From positions 1 to 44,878 of the IMG/VR virus record IMGVR_UViG_3300020553_000013: a DNA stretch of 44,878 nucleotides. One strand, written 5' to 3'. A program made the position numbers and the translations under genes. Below the pieces are notes generated by a model, which searched no databases, was not told where the DNA came from, and was given only the letters and a program-made list of their open reading frames with translations. Below, piece by piece: positions 15,431 through 26,200 of this stretch (position 1 is its first letter; each line of letters starts with the position of its first letter). Source of the stretch: a virus.

Positions 15431-15548
15431 CTTTTTCCATAAGTTGAGTAATCTCTGCCCGTAATATTGCAATTTGAGTTTCATAATTTGATACAATTTC
15501 TCCTATGCGTTGCTGTAGGGCGGTTATAACCAATTCGGCCTTTTCCAT
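15396..15548 (-). CDS. Small coiled-coil protein, 50 aa
   Basis: ATG 15548 has GATAGGAT just upstream and lies 33 bases after the fibre stop. The whole product is a likely coiled coil (MEKAELVITALQQRIGEIVS, then NYETQIAILRAEITQLMEKD) with an acidic end. Short coiled-coil proteins after fibre genes are common in siphophages. The frame uses normal codons and ends 35 bases inside the next gene. Function unknown. Confidence 0.7.
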   Translation of the reverse strand: MEKAELVITALQQRIGEIVSNYETQIAILRAEITQLMEKDATKESVTEDN

Positions 15549-15570
15549 ATAATCCTATCTGTTAGGTCTA

Positions 15571-15588
15571 AAGGATACCATTATCCTT
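15571..15588 (-). other. Small hairpin over the fibre stop codon
   Basis: A perfect 7-bp stem AAGGATA / TATCCTT with a 4-base loop spans the TAA of the S74 fibre gene. No T-run follows on the minus strand, so it is not a convincing terminator; it could be an mRNA processing or stability element. Confidence 0.35.
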
Positions 15589-17758
15589 CAAGGGCGTCAA
15601 GTCTTGCCTCAAGTGATTTTATGCTTGCATCTTGTTCTTGAATAATCTGTAGTAAAAATATAGGCAATGTTTCGTAAGCAAAATAGTCAGGAATTCCTGT
15701 CGAGTCGTATTGAATTAATTCATCAAGTCCTAGTTCTTGTGCCTCTTCAGCAATAAAACCATATTGTTGAATGTCTGTTTCATCATCTATGTATTTAAAT
15801 TTTCTAACTGGTAAACTTAAAAGCGCTTGTGAGTTTATTGAATAATTATTAATTTGCTCTTTGCGTCTACGAGTTGATGAAACATAGCCGTACATTCCAG
15901 CTGTACTAACACGCATTGCACGAGTGGTTCCTCCCATGTCATTATTATAAGTTTGAGCAACTCGCACATTTCCGCTTGACGATAAAAACTCAAATTGAAA
16001 TCCAGAAGAGCCAAAAGTTGCACTTCCAGGAGTTGAAATTGAGCCTGACGGTTGAATTAAAAGCTGGTTTGCTTCTATTCTAGTTGCAGCACTTATAAAC
16101 AAATACTCACTTGCTGCTATTACTGAGCCTCCACCACCAGCAAACTGATATATTTCAAAAGTTGGGGAAGATGTTGGTCCCCAAGTTAAACTAGGACTTG
16201 AATATCTTAAGGTATTTGTAATTGTAAGAGGGTATGTTCCAGATAATGTAATTGTTCCATTAGAATTTAATGTTGTTGATCCGCCAGTAATTGTTGTAGA
16301 GCCTGTTGTCCAGCCACCAATAGATGATCCGCTAGCCGCCGTTAAAGTTCCTGATAAAGTTAAACTACCACTTGTAGTTAAATTAAAACCTCCAGTTTGG
16401 GTTCCACCATTATATGTTGCTATGCCACCAGATGCACTCATTCTAATATGCTGTCCACTTGTTGGTCCTACAAATATTGTTGAACTAGAGCTATTTATTT
16501 CAAAGTTGCTTCCCTGCAAAAATGTTGATCCAAGAGTCCAGCCACCAATTGTTCCAGAGTTTGCTTTTATTACTCCGTTTTTAGATACGCTAAATGGTGC
16601 TGACGCATAGGTAGCATCTCCTAACCATATTCCAGTTGCTGGTTCTGCTTTAAATATGGCATTGGATGATCCTATAGAAAGGTCTCCACTAAATGTTCCA
16701 TCACCCACTATAGATAACTTTGTTCCATTAAAGCTTAATATTGCTCCTCCAGATACTCCACCAGTTCCATATATTAATAATGGATCACCAGTTCCTGAAA
16801 GCTTAACGTGTTTGCCAGATGTTGATCCTACTGTAATTGTTGACGCTGAATCTAAAGTACCAGTTGTGATTTTATCAGCAGCAATTGTTACTATGTCTCC
16901 AGATGTTACTTTGCCTATCTGCACAGGATTACCAGTGGCCGATACTGGAGTAGAAGTATCTGTACCATTTGTTGTAGCAATTTTTATATAGTAGTCTACT
17001 CCATAAGTTAAAGCGGATCCATTTACAATAGTGCCTACACCAATATTTAAAGTATTTTGTCCATTTGCAAAATCAAGAACATCCACCTGATTAGCTCCTG
17101 ACGAACCAATATCTACTGGAGTAAATCCAGATGATGTTCCAACATAAACTTTAGCAGCAGTAAATCCATATGGTTGATTTGCGTTACCAGATGTTTTTCC
17201 GTTCCAAGATAACTGTATAGCTCCTAAGACAGAAGAGACTGTTGGAGTAGACGGAGTTACAGAAGACTCTGCCGCAGGCACACTTGAAGTAACTGTTCTA
17301 GTTACAGCTGTGCTCATAGCAGATAATGTTCCTATTTTAGAAACTGCATATGAAGAAACTATATATGTTCCAGCTGGAGCAACTATTGTTTTTGTGCCTG
17401 CTGAAAAAAATGATGTAGCTGGTTTTGATGAATCAAATGGTGCTCCGTTTACATAGATATCAACTCTATCGAAATTAGTAAGGGCTGCTCCTGTAGATGT
17501 ATTTCCATCCCAGGTAATCTGTATATAACCTGGAGTATTGTTGGCTACAGTTAATGTAGAAGGAACATTTGGAAAAGATTCTCCAGGCGTAGTTATTGAT
17601 TTAACTGCAGACCATGGGCCAAAGGATCCGTCTTCATATTTCCACCTAAATTGAAGTGGAAATAATGTACTTATATTTAAATCAGTTATTGTTAAATTAA
17701 AATAGTTTTTGTTATCTAATGGGGAAGAACTATCTTTTAATAAATCTTCAAAAGCCAT
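15581..17758 (-). CDS. Tail fibre with Fn3 domains and C-terminal S74 chaperone
   Basis: 725 aa. The N-terminal third holds at least two fibronectin-III-like repeats (around 50-155 and 160-275, e.g. GYIQITWDGNTSTGAALTNF and IQLSWNGKTSG). A long Ser/Thr/Gly-rich beta shaft follows (275-610) with recurring GTIGGWTLGSTFLQG/SIGGWTTGSTTITGG units. The C-terminus is a peptidase S74 intramolecular chaperone: SSTRRRKEQIN with a candidate Ser-Lys dyad, KFKYIDDETDIQQYGFIAEE, and a final coiled coil (EQDASIKSLEARLDALEG). S74 domains trimerise the fibre and then cut themselves off. Probably a receptor-binding or side fibre. Confidence 0.88.
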   Translation of the reverse strand: MAFEDLLKDSSSPLDNKNYFNLTITDLNISTLFPLQFRWKYEDGSFGPWSAVKSITTPGESFPNVPSTLTVANNTPGYIQITWDGNTSTGAALTNFDRVDIYVNGAPFDSSKPATSFFSAGTKTIVAPAGTYIVSSYAVSKIGTLSAMSTAVTRTVTSSVPAAESSVTPSTPTVSSVLGAIQLSWNGKTSGNANQPYGFTAAKVYVGTSSGFTPVDIGSSGANQVDVLDFANGQNTLNIGVGTIVNGSALTYGVDYYIKIATTNGTDTSTPVSATGNPVQIGKVTSGDIVTIAADKITTGTLDSASTITVGSTSGKHVKLSGTGDPLLIYGTGGVSGGAILSFNGTKLSIVGDGTFSGDLSIGSSNAIFKAEPATGIWLGDATYASAPFSVSKNGVIKANSGTIGGWTLGSTFLQGSNFEINSSSSTIFVGPTSGQHIRMSASGGIATYNGGTQTGGFNLTTSGSLTLSGTLTAASGSSIGGWTTGSTTITGGSTTLNSNGTITLSGTYPLTITNTLRYSSPSLTWGPTSSPTFEIYQFAGGGGSVIAASEYLFISAATRIEANQLLIQPSGSISTPGSATFGSSGFQFEFLSSSGNVRVAQTYNNDMGGTTRAMRVSTAGMYGYVSSTRRRKEQINNYSINSQALLSLPVRKFKYIDDETDIQQYGFIAEEAQELGLDELIQYDSTGIPDYFAYETLPIFLLQIIQEQDASIKSLEARLDALEG

Positions 17759-17759
17759 A

Positions 17760-18698
17760 TTATGTAAAATCCAGATCTAATTTGTATTCTACGTCTACCG
17801 CTCTTCCTGCAGATTTTGAAAGCGTGGACCCTAAAACAGATCTACTAATTAATCCAAATATAGGATCAAATGTGTCTTCGTCATTTATTCTTAAGCCATC
17901 CATACCAACAGATGTAGTATTGGTAGATGTTGGGGTAATCGTGATTCCTATTTTATTAATGTTTGTTTTATCTGGTGTTCCAGTTGGTGTTCCAAATACT
18001 GTGCTTAATAATATGTCTGATGTTATTTTATATCCAGTTCCGCCTGCTGGAGTAATGGTTGTTGTGTAATAATCAGAGCTTGATGAATATAGCTTTAAAA
18101 TAATGCTTTGTAAATTAGCATCACTTTTATAGTATGCTAGTCTTATCGAGTCATTTACACTATATCCAGATAAATCTAAAGATGTAGTGTTTGTATATTC
18201 TTGAGCGGCAGTTGAATTAGATACAAATGTTAAAAGGCTGTCTCCTACTTTTGCCCTTTGAGCCGTAATATCATAATCTGGATTAGCTCCAGAGGATAGC
18301 TGCCAGTCTAATCTGTCTGCAAAATCTGCTAAAAATCTGCTATCAAAATTATTTATAGATGTTCGAGTAGACGGATATAAGCCTATTTCGTTAATTTGTC
18401 CTGCAATGTCTTGAGGAATAGTTGTTTTATAAACAACCTTATAGGTTGTTGTTCCAGATACCGTTTGAATATCTGTGCTGCCAAGTGTTACTGGAAGCCT
18501 ATAAAATTCAAAACCAAGCCTGGTGTCTTCGTCAGTTGCTGCAGTTGTATCTATGCCGATAGAGATATCTTTACTCGCATCCTCAATATTTCCAGCAATA
18601 AAATTTGCAATAAACCTTTTGCCAAATTTAGTAATTACGTTAGGGGAACGATAAATTTCTTTACCGTCTTGATAGAATATGTATGTGCCCTTAATCAT
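17760..18698 (-). CDS. Minor tail protein, beta-rich (312 aa)
   Basis: ATG 18698 lies one base after the upstream stop; an in-frame ATG at 18728, preceded by GGGGG, would add ten residues. The N-terminus IKGTYIFYQDGKEIYRSPNV leads to a 'KFGKRFIANFIAG' helix, a pattern seen in phage tail proteins that cap or connect fibres. The middle includes DIAGQINEIGLYPS (a fibre-type insertion). The end is a beta-sandwich (SGYSVNDSIRLAYYKSD and on) that may bind carbohydrate. It stands between a 132-aa structural gene and the S74 fibre, so a tail-tip role is likely. Confidence 0.7.
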   Translation of the reverse strand: MIKGTYIFYQDGKEIYRSPNVITKFGKRFIANFIAGNIEDASKDISIGIDTTAATDEDTRLGFEFYRLPVTLGSTDIQTVSGTTTYKVVYKTTIPQDIAGQINEIGLYPSTRTSINNFDSRFLADFADRLDWQLSSGANPDYDITAQRAKVGDSLLTFVSNSTAAQEYTNTTSLDLSGYSVNDSIRLAYYKSDANLQSIILKLYSSSSDYYTTTITPAGGTGYKITSDILLSTVFGTPTGTPDKTNINKIGITITPTSTNTTSVGMDGLRINDEDTFDPIFGLISRSVLGSTLSKSAGRAVDVEYKLDLDFT

Positions 18699-18699
18699 A

Positions 18700-19098
18700 T
18701 TATGCGTTAGGATTGTAAATCCTTGCATCCACCCCCGCTACATTATTTATATTTTTACTTGAATTTCTTATTTTTAAAACTGCCTTGTATTTTGCCAACT
18801 TGCTTACTGGATCATAGTATTGCTCAAAATTAACACTTTCAATATCTGTTAATTGTGGTACATCAAGCTGATTAACCAAAGACACATTTAATGATGTTGG
18901 AACTGCATCCCCATTTGCTGGAATTCCAGATAAACTAGAGTATGCCCCGTCTACTTGATATTTTGAATAATCTACAATTGTGCCTTTAGTTTGAATATAA
19001 TTATTAGGATTTAAAAATACTGTATCTGGATGGCCTACTGGCAGTACCAGTGGTTGTCCGTCCGTGACATCTTTTTTATCTATTCTTTTAATTGCCAT
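18700..19098 (-). CDS. Tail-associated hypothetical protein, 132 aa
   Basis: Not recognised. MAIKRIDKKDVTDGQPLVLP opens a beta-rich protein with a Pro/Asn-rich middle and YDPVSKLAKYKAVLKIRNSS near the end. The first gene after a short gap that holds an extended -10 element only eight bases before its ATG and no Shine-Dalgarno sequence, suggesting a leaderless mRNA. Position among tail-tip genes implies a virion role. Confidence 0.65.
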   Translation of the reverse strand: MAIKRIDKKDVTDGQPLVLPVGHPDTVFLNPNNYIQTKGTIVDYSKYQVDGAYSSLSGIPANGDAVPTSLNVSLVNQLDVPQLTDIESVNFEQYYDPVSKLAKYKAVLKIRNSSKNINNVAGVDARIYNPNA

Positions 19099-19106
19099 AA
19101 TTATTT

Positions 19107-19115
19107 ATTATACCA
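19107..19115 (-). promoter_or_regulatory. Extended -10 promoter, probably leaderless
   Basis: TGGTATAAT on the minus strand ends eight bases before the ATG at 19098. Transcription would start at or next to the start codon, and no purine-rich ribosome site lies between. The context AATGGTATAATAAATA resembles the element before the gene at 38957. Confidence 0.5.
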
Positions 19116-19124
19116 TTTGGTCGA

Positions 19125-20834
19125 CTATAAAGATCGACAGGTAATAGATGTCTCCAATCCTTCAGAGTATTCTTGACTAACATTAGTAACTATAAAATTT
19201 TCGGTTCCAGCAAGGCCTACATATGTGTGCTTTATTGATATTATATCTCCTACTGAAATTAATGGATTTCCAAATACCTTTAAATTAACTACCCTGCCTC
19301 TATTTACAACTACCGTTTTTGATTTAATCCAATCGGCTAAGGATTTTACATCTGATAAATTTTGCAACCATCTAGATTCAAATATTACTGGTTCTGGATT
19401 AGCGTATTCTGCAAGCTCATTGCTTACATATTCTAATGTTCCAGAAGATCCTAGGGAGTTGCCATACACATATAAAGCGTTTCCTAGATCATCTTGCAAC
19501 GGAATTGTAGTAGATGAATTGTTTAATACATATGCCTCTGCTCCAAAACTAGAAACTTTGGTTCCCAATAGCACGGCATTTGGGTTTGCTCCCGTAGACC
19601 ATAAGACAGGATATGCAGGCCTGGTATCAAACTTGATATTAGATTTAACAATTTCTCTAACAACCGTTCCAAACTCATCAATTGCTGTTCCTTTAGCATC
19701 TATTTCGTCATCACGATCTGTATATATTAAATCTCCAAAAGAAGTATTTATTAGGTCATTATTGAATTGGCCTTGATATAGATTTATTTTATATGCGGAG
19801 TCGTCGTAATTTGTTTTTGTAATTGTATTTCCATACACATAATCGTATGCCACTGTTCCTCTTCCGCACAACAAGGCTACTCTATCGGTAGCCTTCAAAG
19901 ATTCAATTAAGCCAGTGCTTCCTTTTACAGTATTATTTGTAGTAGAGTCAGTATAAGTAATTTTATATCCATTAATATATGCGTTAATGGTTACTGACTG
20001 CAGGGATACCTTTACCTTTACATCAATATTGTAAGTTCTTCCGCCATAAATTCCTTCTATAGTTGATTCTGTTCTAACCCCAGACTCTCTTAAATTAAAC
20101 AATTGGTTTCCATAAAACTTTACAATCCTTACTGCTTTTCTATTAAAAGACGCAGCAGAGGCTGTAGTTTCAATAATAATGTAGTACCCTCTAGCCGCTT
20201 CTGGAGTAATAAAAAATCCTATTCCTCCAACAGCATTTGTATTTTCTATAGAATTTTTCATAAATATGCTTCCGCCAAATGAGTAGTACGCTGTAGAGTT
20301 TGCTTCTGATACAGACTGACTTACGTTTGCTCCAGCATAATTTACTGATGAATAAGTAGGAGGCACTACCGATGTAAAGCTTCTATACGCAACTGCATAC
20401 TTGTTTGCTTTAAATTCTGATTCAGATACAGATAGCTCCATATAAGATTTTGATGGAGCATTTAAAGTTTTTGGAGTTGGAGATATTACTTGGCCATTGA
20501 TTGATGATCCAGCCATAACATGAAAAGCAGATCTAGCTTGACTTACAGTTACACCTGAATATGCCTCTACCTTAAATTCATATGAAGCTCCTTCTACCAA
20601 TCCTGTAATTGTGTACGGAATGGTAGAATTTTCTATAGAAGATACTAAATCGTATACCTGAGTCGATGTATTAAGTTTATACCAATAAAATTTATATTTT
20701 GTTGGTTGAGATGCCATATTAACAATTGTTATATTTACTCTCACAGATGTTGTAGAAATTTGTTCAACAATTGGCTGGTTAATTATATCAACTGGTCCAC
20801 CAGTAGATCCGTTTATAAGAATATATCTTGTCAT
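19125..20834 (-). CDS. Tail protein with Fn3 and LamG-like domains (569 aa)
   Basis: Residues about 25-105 form a fibronectin-III-like domain (VRVNITIVNMASQPTKYKFY ... YTITGLVEGASYEFKVEAYS). Residues about 145-330 look like a concanavalin/LamG-type lectin fold (STAYYSFGGSIFMKNSIENT, GIGFFITPEAARGYYIIIET). The C-terminal part (DVKSLADWIKSKTVVVNRGR ... NPLISVGDIISIKH ... TNVSQEYSEGLETSITC) has the late-control/baseplate-hub pattern that ends many siphophage hub proteins. It overlaps the upstream hub gene by ATGA. Likely part of the tail tip with carbohydrate-binding additions. Confidence 0.75.
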   Translation of the reverse strand: MTRYILINGSTGGPVDIINQPIVEQISTTSVRVNITIVNMASQPTKYKFYWYKLNTSTQVYDLVSSIENSTIPYTITGLVEGASYEFKVEAYSGVTVSQARSAFHVMAGSSINGQVISPTPKTLNAPSKSYMELSVSESEFKANKYAVAYRSFTSVVPPTYSSVNYAGANVSQSVSEANSTAYYSFGGSIFMKNSIENTNAVGGIGFFITPEAARGYYIIIETTASAASFNRKAVRIVKFYGNQLFNLRESGVRTESTIEGIYGGRTYNIDVKVKVSLQSVTINAYINGYKITYTDSTTNNTVKGSTGLIESLKATDRVALLCGRGTVAYDYVYGNTITKTNYDDSAYKINLYQGQFNNDLINTSFGDLIYTDRDDEIDAKGTAIDEFGTVVREIVKSNIKFDTRPAYPVLWSTGANPNAVLLGTKVSSFGAEAYVLNNSSTTIPLQDDLGNALYVYGNSLGSSGTLEYVSNELAEYANPEPVIFESRWLQNLSDVKSLADWIKSKTVVVNRGRVVNLKVFGNPLISVGDIISIKHTYVGLAGTENFIVTNVSQEYSEGLETSITCRSL

Positions 20835-22834
20835 TTAACTGTTACCAATCTTGCTGTCCATTGATTTAATGTTGTTGCAGTTGATTGGGATGAGCTATGG
20901 TATGCCGCAGTTGTTCCAAGTGCACCTCTGGTTTTAATTTTATATTTTCCTGTTGGTTTAAAGTATGAAGTCTCTGGCTTATTTGGATCTTCAAATCCTG
21001 GTTTAGATAATGCTCTATATTTATTCACATCTGACTCAGAATATATCCACACTGTTTGAAATGTGCTGCCACTTATAGGAATATACTGATATTGAATTGC
21101 TTCAAACTCTAGTATTTCTGAGTCTATTAAAAAATACCCACTAAAATTAAATATAGATTGATATCTACTATAGGTATCTACGTAATTAATGTCTAGTTCT
21201 ATTTCAGTATCTGAAGAGCTTATGGCATTTTTTAATCCGCCAGCACTTAAAAAGGTTGGCTCAGATTGCCATAAGGAAGATGATCCTCCTGTATATTGTG
21301 TAGATATAGGGGTAGACCATAAAATTTTAACTTGGTTTGCTCCTGGTATTTCATTTTGAGAAAAGTCTACAATATTAGGAAGAGCAGATCCTTCTGCTGC
21401 ATAATAAAAATTCCAGTCCTTAGTTGTTCTTCCATACATATAGTCTCTGCTATAAAACTGTAATATGTTGTTTTCATCTACTATTGCATTCATTTGTATG
21501 TCTCTACATAACTCCTGAATATGCTCCCACACGGTTTTTGTGCCGTCTGTCCAGAAATAATTAACAAGCGGGATAGATGTTTCTGTGGCAGCCAAATTAA
21601 AATTATAGTTGTTATACCCTACTGAGTCTAGCAATCTTCTCAGTATTGCCGTTACTGGATAAGACTCACATAAAATGTCTGGTGCAATCGTATCCATTAA
21701 ATGCTTTGCGCTATCTAATGCAGTTGCTGATGTTTCTCCGTGCTCAGATATTGACCAGTTGTTTATAAAAAATAAACCTTGCTCAATTTTATCATATACA
21801 TCTGATCCACTAGTTATTGCACCATTTGAATGGTATATTTTAAAATATGGTTTAAGTTCAGCATTTTTAAACATATAGGTTTTAGTTGAATCTAGTGTAG
21901 TTGTTAAAGGATTATAAGATATATATTGAAGAGCAGATTGATCGTATTTAGACAAATTAATAGATAAGCTATTTGATGTTAATACTCCTACTGGCAATAT
22001 GTCGTCTGATGAGGCAGAGGATTCTTTGCTTATATTAAATGTAGATACATCTGATGATAAGTCTTTTACCCATCTGGCAGATAGCTCAATTAATCCCACT
22101 ACCTTGCCCCCGCCTGGATTAGTTGCCTGTAGCCTTATGCTTTTAATTGATATTGGAGATGGATAAGATATAGGTTCTGCCCAGGCCGTAGTAGACCATG
22201 TAGAGCCCGTATAATATAAAACGACTTTTCCGCTAGATGGAGTAGTGGTTGGCCCAATTACAGTTGTAGAATTATCTGATTTAGTTATTGTAATTGTATA
22301 ATTTGTAGGAAGAGTGTGGTATTTTTCAAAAGTTGCAATTATTTTATTTGTTAAGGCATACTTAGTTCCAGTTGCAGCATAGGTAACAGTTACATCTGCA
22401 TTTTGGTTTTCTGGAGTTAACCAGTATTTATAATATAATGTGGCTCCTGGATAGTAAACTCTTGGTTTTTCTGTTACGTTATCAGAAGATACAGTACCAG
22501 GATAATTGACCATTCTGTAATTTGAAAAACTATTAGTTGCTGTATCGTACGAAGGGCTAGTCAAAAGAATAAAATATTTAATTCCAGGTCCTGTTGGCCT
22601 GAACGGCTTAATGACAGAATCTACTGGAAATAATTTTTTAAATGGATTTGATCTAATTAAGGATCCATCTGTAGAAGTTATACCAGCGATATACTGAGAA
22701 TCTGTAGATGTAGTGGCAGAAGAGACGGAATCTATCATTGTATTCATATTATATTCTATTGTGCATCCGCTATCTATTCTAACGTTTGTATTGTTATAAA
22801 ATATATTTTTTAAATTATTAGAAGCGGATATCAT
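20831..22834 (-). CDS. Tail hub / tail-associated protein (667 aa)
   Basis: The start is ATG 22834 (TAATG overlap with the distal tail gene, AGAGG upstream) rather than the open frame further up. The N-terminal 230 residues are beta-rich and variable. The middle (GVLTSNSLSINLSKYD ... YKIYHSNG-like strands) and FWTDGTKTVWEHIQELCRDI then MNAIVDENNILQFYSRDYMY match the hub-protein segment in which a helix precedes 'vDe.g.l.f'. Order (tape measure, distal tail, hub, Fn3 hub) is the standard siphophage tip arrangement. No peptidase motif was found. Confidence 0.75.
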   Translation of the reverse strand: MISASNNLKNIFYNNTNVRIDSGCTIEYNMNTMIDSVSSATTSTDSQYIAGITSTDGSLIRSNPFKKLFPVDSVIKPFRPTGPGIKYFILLTSPSYDTATNSFSNYRMVNYPGTVSSDNVTEKPRVYYPGATLYYKYWLTPENQNADVTVTYAATGTKYALTNKIIATFEKYHTLPTNYTITITKSDNSTTVIGPTTTPSSGKVVLYYTGSTWSTTAWAEPISYPSPISIKSIRLQATNPGGGKVVGLIELSARWVKDLSSDVSTFNISKESSASSDDILPVGVLTSNSLSINLSKYDQSALQYISYNPLTTTLDSTKTYMFKNAELKPYFKIYHSNGAITSGSDVYDKIEQGLFFINNWSISEHGETSATALDSAKHLMDTIAPDILCESYPVTAILRRLLDSVGYNNYNFNLAATETSIPLVNYFWTDGTKTVWEHIQELCRDIQMNAIVDENNILQFYSRDYMYGRTTKDWNFYYAAEGSALPNIVDFSQNEIPGANQVKILWSTPISTQYTGGSSSLWQSEPTFLSAGGLKNAISSSDTEIELDINYVDTYSRYQSIFNFSGYFLIDSEILEFEAIQYQYIPISGSTFQTVWIYSESDVNKYRALSKPGFEDPNKPETSYFKPTGKYKIKTRGALGTTAAYHSSSQSTATTLNQWTARLVTVK

Positions 22835-23295
22835 TATACCTCTTCCAAAGAAATAGATACGTTCCAAAACTCCTGTGCTGTATCGCCTGATACTTGCTTA
22901 ACATTTCTTTTAACCAGTTCAAATGAGCAAGATGTGAATATCATATTAAAGGTTTGTGTAGATGTTCCACCATACACAAGAGATACGTCAAAGTTACTTC
23001 GTCCAGACAGTGCTCCAGAAGCTTTGGCAGCAGTTCCTTCATAAAATGATCTAAGATCTATTGCTCCATATCCACCATCTGCTGTAAATGTAGAAAGAGA
23101 CGGTAGCATATTCCAGTTTACATTTATTGTCTTTTTGTCTGCAATAAAGAATTTACGTAGGGTGCCGTTAGCCATTCTTTGCTGCTTTTCAATTCTATTT
23201 GTTTGAATAGATACTGGTTGACGATTATGGTCGGAGAGTTTAATTGTGGTGTTTAAATATATTAATGAGCCTACTGGCAAGTATATAGCTGGCAT
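22834..23295 (-). CDS. Distal tail-like protein (153 aa)
   Basis: The gene directly after the tape measure, where siphophages encode the distal tail protein. The sequence is a small beta-sandwich (GSLIYLNTTIKLSDHNRQPV ... LRKFFIADKKTINVNWNMLP ... SNFDVSLVYGGTSTQTFNMI). The repeated 'rk...i.W..lps' type segment is also seen in tube-fold proteins. It starts one base after the tape measure stop and ends in TAATG. It probably forms the ring linking the tail tube to the hub; tube-type similarity makes the exact assignment tentative. Confidence 0.65.
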   Translation of the reverse strand: MPAIYLPVGSLIYLNTTIKLSDHNRQPVSIQTNRIEKQQRMANGTLRKFFIADKKTINVNWNMLPSLSTFTADGGYGAIDLRSFYEGTAAKASGALSGRSNFDVSLVYGGTSTQTFNMIFTSCSFELVKRNVKQVSGDTAQEFWNVSISLEEV

Positions 23296-23296
23296 A

Positions 23297-26200
23297 TTAT
23301 CTTAACTTACCTCCTCCACCAGATTTTAATTGTTCTAGTGCCATTGCACTCTTGAATTGTTCAAATAACATTCTTCCGTCGACCTGTCCGCCATTTTCAA
23401 AATTCATTACTAATCCGCCTACATTATAATGCTGAATTGTTCCACCTTTATTATACCCCATAGTATTTGAAGGCATAATCATTTTCTTTCCAACATCATA
23501 TCTTGTTGCTAATCCACCCATAGCCATTCTATTAATTTCATCAAGCATTGGGACGCCAACTGCTTTAACTGCAGAAGCCCTTAATACATATTCTCCATTT
23601 GAAAGCATTGCTGGAATTGAGTCAGATGTCCCAGTTCCTGGACCTGTAATACCACCAAATGATCCCATTTGATAATTTCTAATTTGTCCACCCATTGCTT
23701 TTTTAACAGGAATTATATAATCATTTATGGAAACTCGATAATCTTTTCCTTGATAATTAATATACTGATTAGCCTTTAAAGCATTTTCTTTAATTAAATC
23801 TGGAGCATATAATCTTCCATCTGTTTGAGCAGATCCCGTATTATATGTTCCTCTTATATTAATCGGACTTTCTTTACTTCCAGTTCCAGGTATATTTTTA
23901 AATTTATCTACCGCTGTTCTAAAATCTGTTACAGCATTTCTAAATAATGTATCAGAAACACCTTTTCGTTCCATTTCTTTATTCATTGCATCTAATACCT
24001 TTTGTCCAGTGCTTGCCTGTGCTGCCCCGTATAAATTAAGAGTTTCTTGTGCTACTGTAGGTGCTCCGTAGACGTTAAGACTTTGAGGTTTTGCTCCTGG
24101 AAGACTATATTGTTTTTCAAGATCTGTCGCCGCCTTTTGCTCCTCTCTTGTTCCAGACTTCATAGCAAATATAATTCCTTGTGCCTCTTTAGCAAAATCT
24201 TGTCTTGCTTTAGAACTTGTATCTGCAGCATAAAATACTGACAACTCTTTAAGTCTTTTTAAATTCTTTTCTAGATTAGCAACACTTGCTGCTTCTTCTG
24301 CAGACTTAGCAGTAGCAATCTCAACACCTTTTTTAAATTTAGATTCTGCGTCTTGTATTCTTTGTTTTTCAGCTTCTTTTTTCTTTATGTCTTCTTCTTC
24401 TTTTTTAGTGATGGCTGCAATAGCGTCTCTTGTTTGCTTTTCTTTAGTAAGTTGTTGTAAATTTATTTGTGCTTGAGCAGCCCTAGACATATCTCCTGCT
24501 GCAAGAGCATTCTGATATTCTAGTTGTAATTTTTTAATTTCGCTAGTGTAGGATTCCGCATCTTGTTGTTCTTGTAAAGCTTTTCTTCGTGCATCTGCTG
24601 CTTCACGAATTTTCTTTATTTCTAAATCAATTGCTTTTATTTTATTTGAATAATAATCTTGATCCTGTTTTTGAGCTGCTTTAATTGTTTTTGCATAATC
24701 TGTACTAGCATTTTTAGCTTTATTAATTGGTTCTGCTAAAGCTTTTAATGGGTTATTGTTTGATAAATCTTCTGTAATACTATTTACACCATTTAAAATT
24801 TCTGCATAATTTTGAGCCATTGATATTGCCTCTGGGCCAGACATAGCTGATAAGTTTACCATTTCTGCTAACTCGTTGTTGTATAACAATATTTTTGCAG
24901 TAATGCTTGCTGTTGATTCTAAATTTCCTAAGATAGATGCGTATATTACATTTTGCTGCTTTAAATTTTCTACCTGCTTTACGCTTAAAATAGAATTAGA
25001 GCTATTAATTTTTGTAATTTTTTCCATAGTTATTCTTAATGATTCTGCTGAATCAATTATATTTTTAGGATCTAAAGCGTCTTTTGTTCCAATTAATCCT
25101 TCTTGGTATGCAATAACTGAATTTACTAATGTATCTAGCCCTTGTGCAAACTCTTCTGGGTTAAAGTTGTTAATAGTTGACGCCCTGCCGAGGTTATCAA
25201 ACAGTCTAGTTAATGCTGTAGTTTGATCTATTATATTTCTAAAATCAGTAGTTGTTACTGCAGATAAAGCCTGTCTAGCTTTATCAGACGCCTTAACTAT
25301 TGCAAATATTTGATTAGATGCTTCTGATGCAGATAATCCCATAGCAACAAATTGTGCTTTTAGATCGGCTGCATATTTATTTACTCCACTACTATCAATA
25401 CTATTAAATGCTTCAATATAATCTGTTTGATTCTTTTTAGCATTTTCAATAGCTTCATTTAATTCAGTTATGCTTAAGGTAATTCCAGTAGGACCGCCCT
25501 TAGTATATGCCTCATATGCTGATTGAGCCTTAGCCTTATTTAACTCTATTTGCTCATTAACTTCTTTTAGTCTATCTGATAATGTTTTAAATTTAGTAAT
25601 TCCAACAGAGGCAAAAGATTCCTGAGTTCCGCCAAATGCTAATCTGTTTGCTTTACCTACATCCTCATAATTCTTTTTAAGATCTAATAAAGCTCTTCCT
25701 AGCATAAATGCCCCGCCAATTACTGCGCCAGGAATTGTTAGTCTTCCAAGAACTCCTGCAAGCTTTGTTACCATTGGTAGCACTCCGCCAATACCTTTTA
25801 ATCCAGACATCAGAGGAAGTATGTTTGACGCAGCCATAACAGCCATACCAGCAGGTCCACCAATCATTGAGCCAGCCATCATGCCGCCCATACCAATTGC
25901 CATTTGGGATCCCATTCCCATTTGTGGCATTCCTCCAGAAACTATAGACTTGCCATAAGGATTTCTTACGCCAGCAGTAAATGCTGATACTGGTCCGCCA
26001 TTTTGATACCCTTTAACCATTCCGCCCATATTGTATCCTGGAATCATTCCTCCAGAATTTCTTCCCATAGCTTTACTTAAAAATCTAAACGCAGATCCTG
26101 TAAATTGTGGAATCCCTCTGCCAGCTCTTAATGCTGAAATAGCTGAAGATGCTCTAGATTCTGTAGGTCTAAAAATTCTATTTGTGCTAAGACCACGATT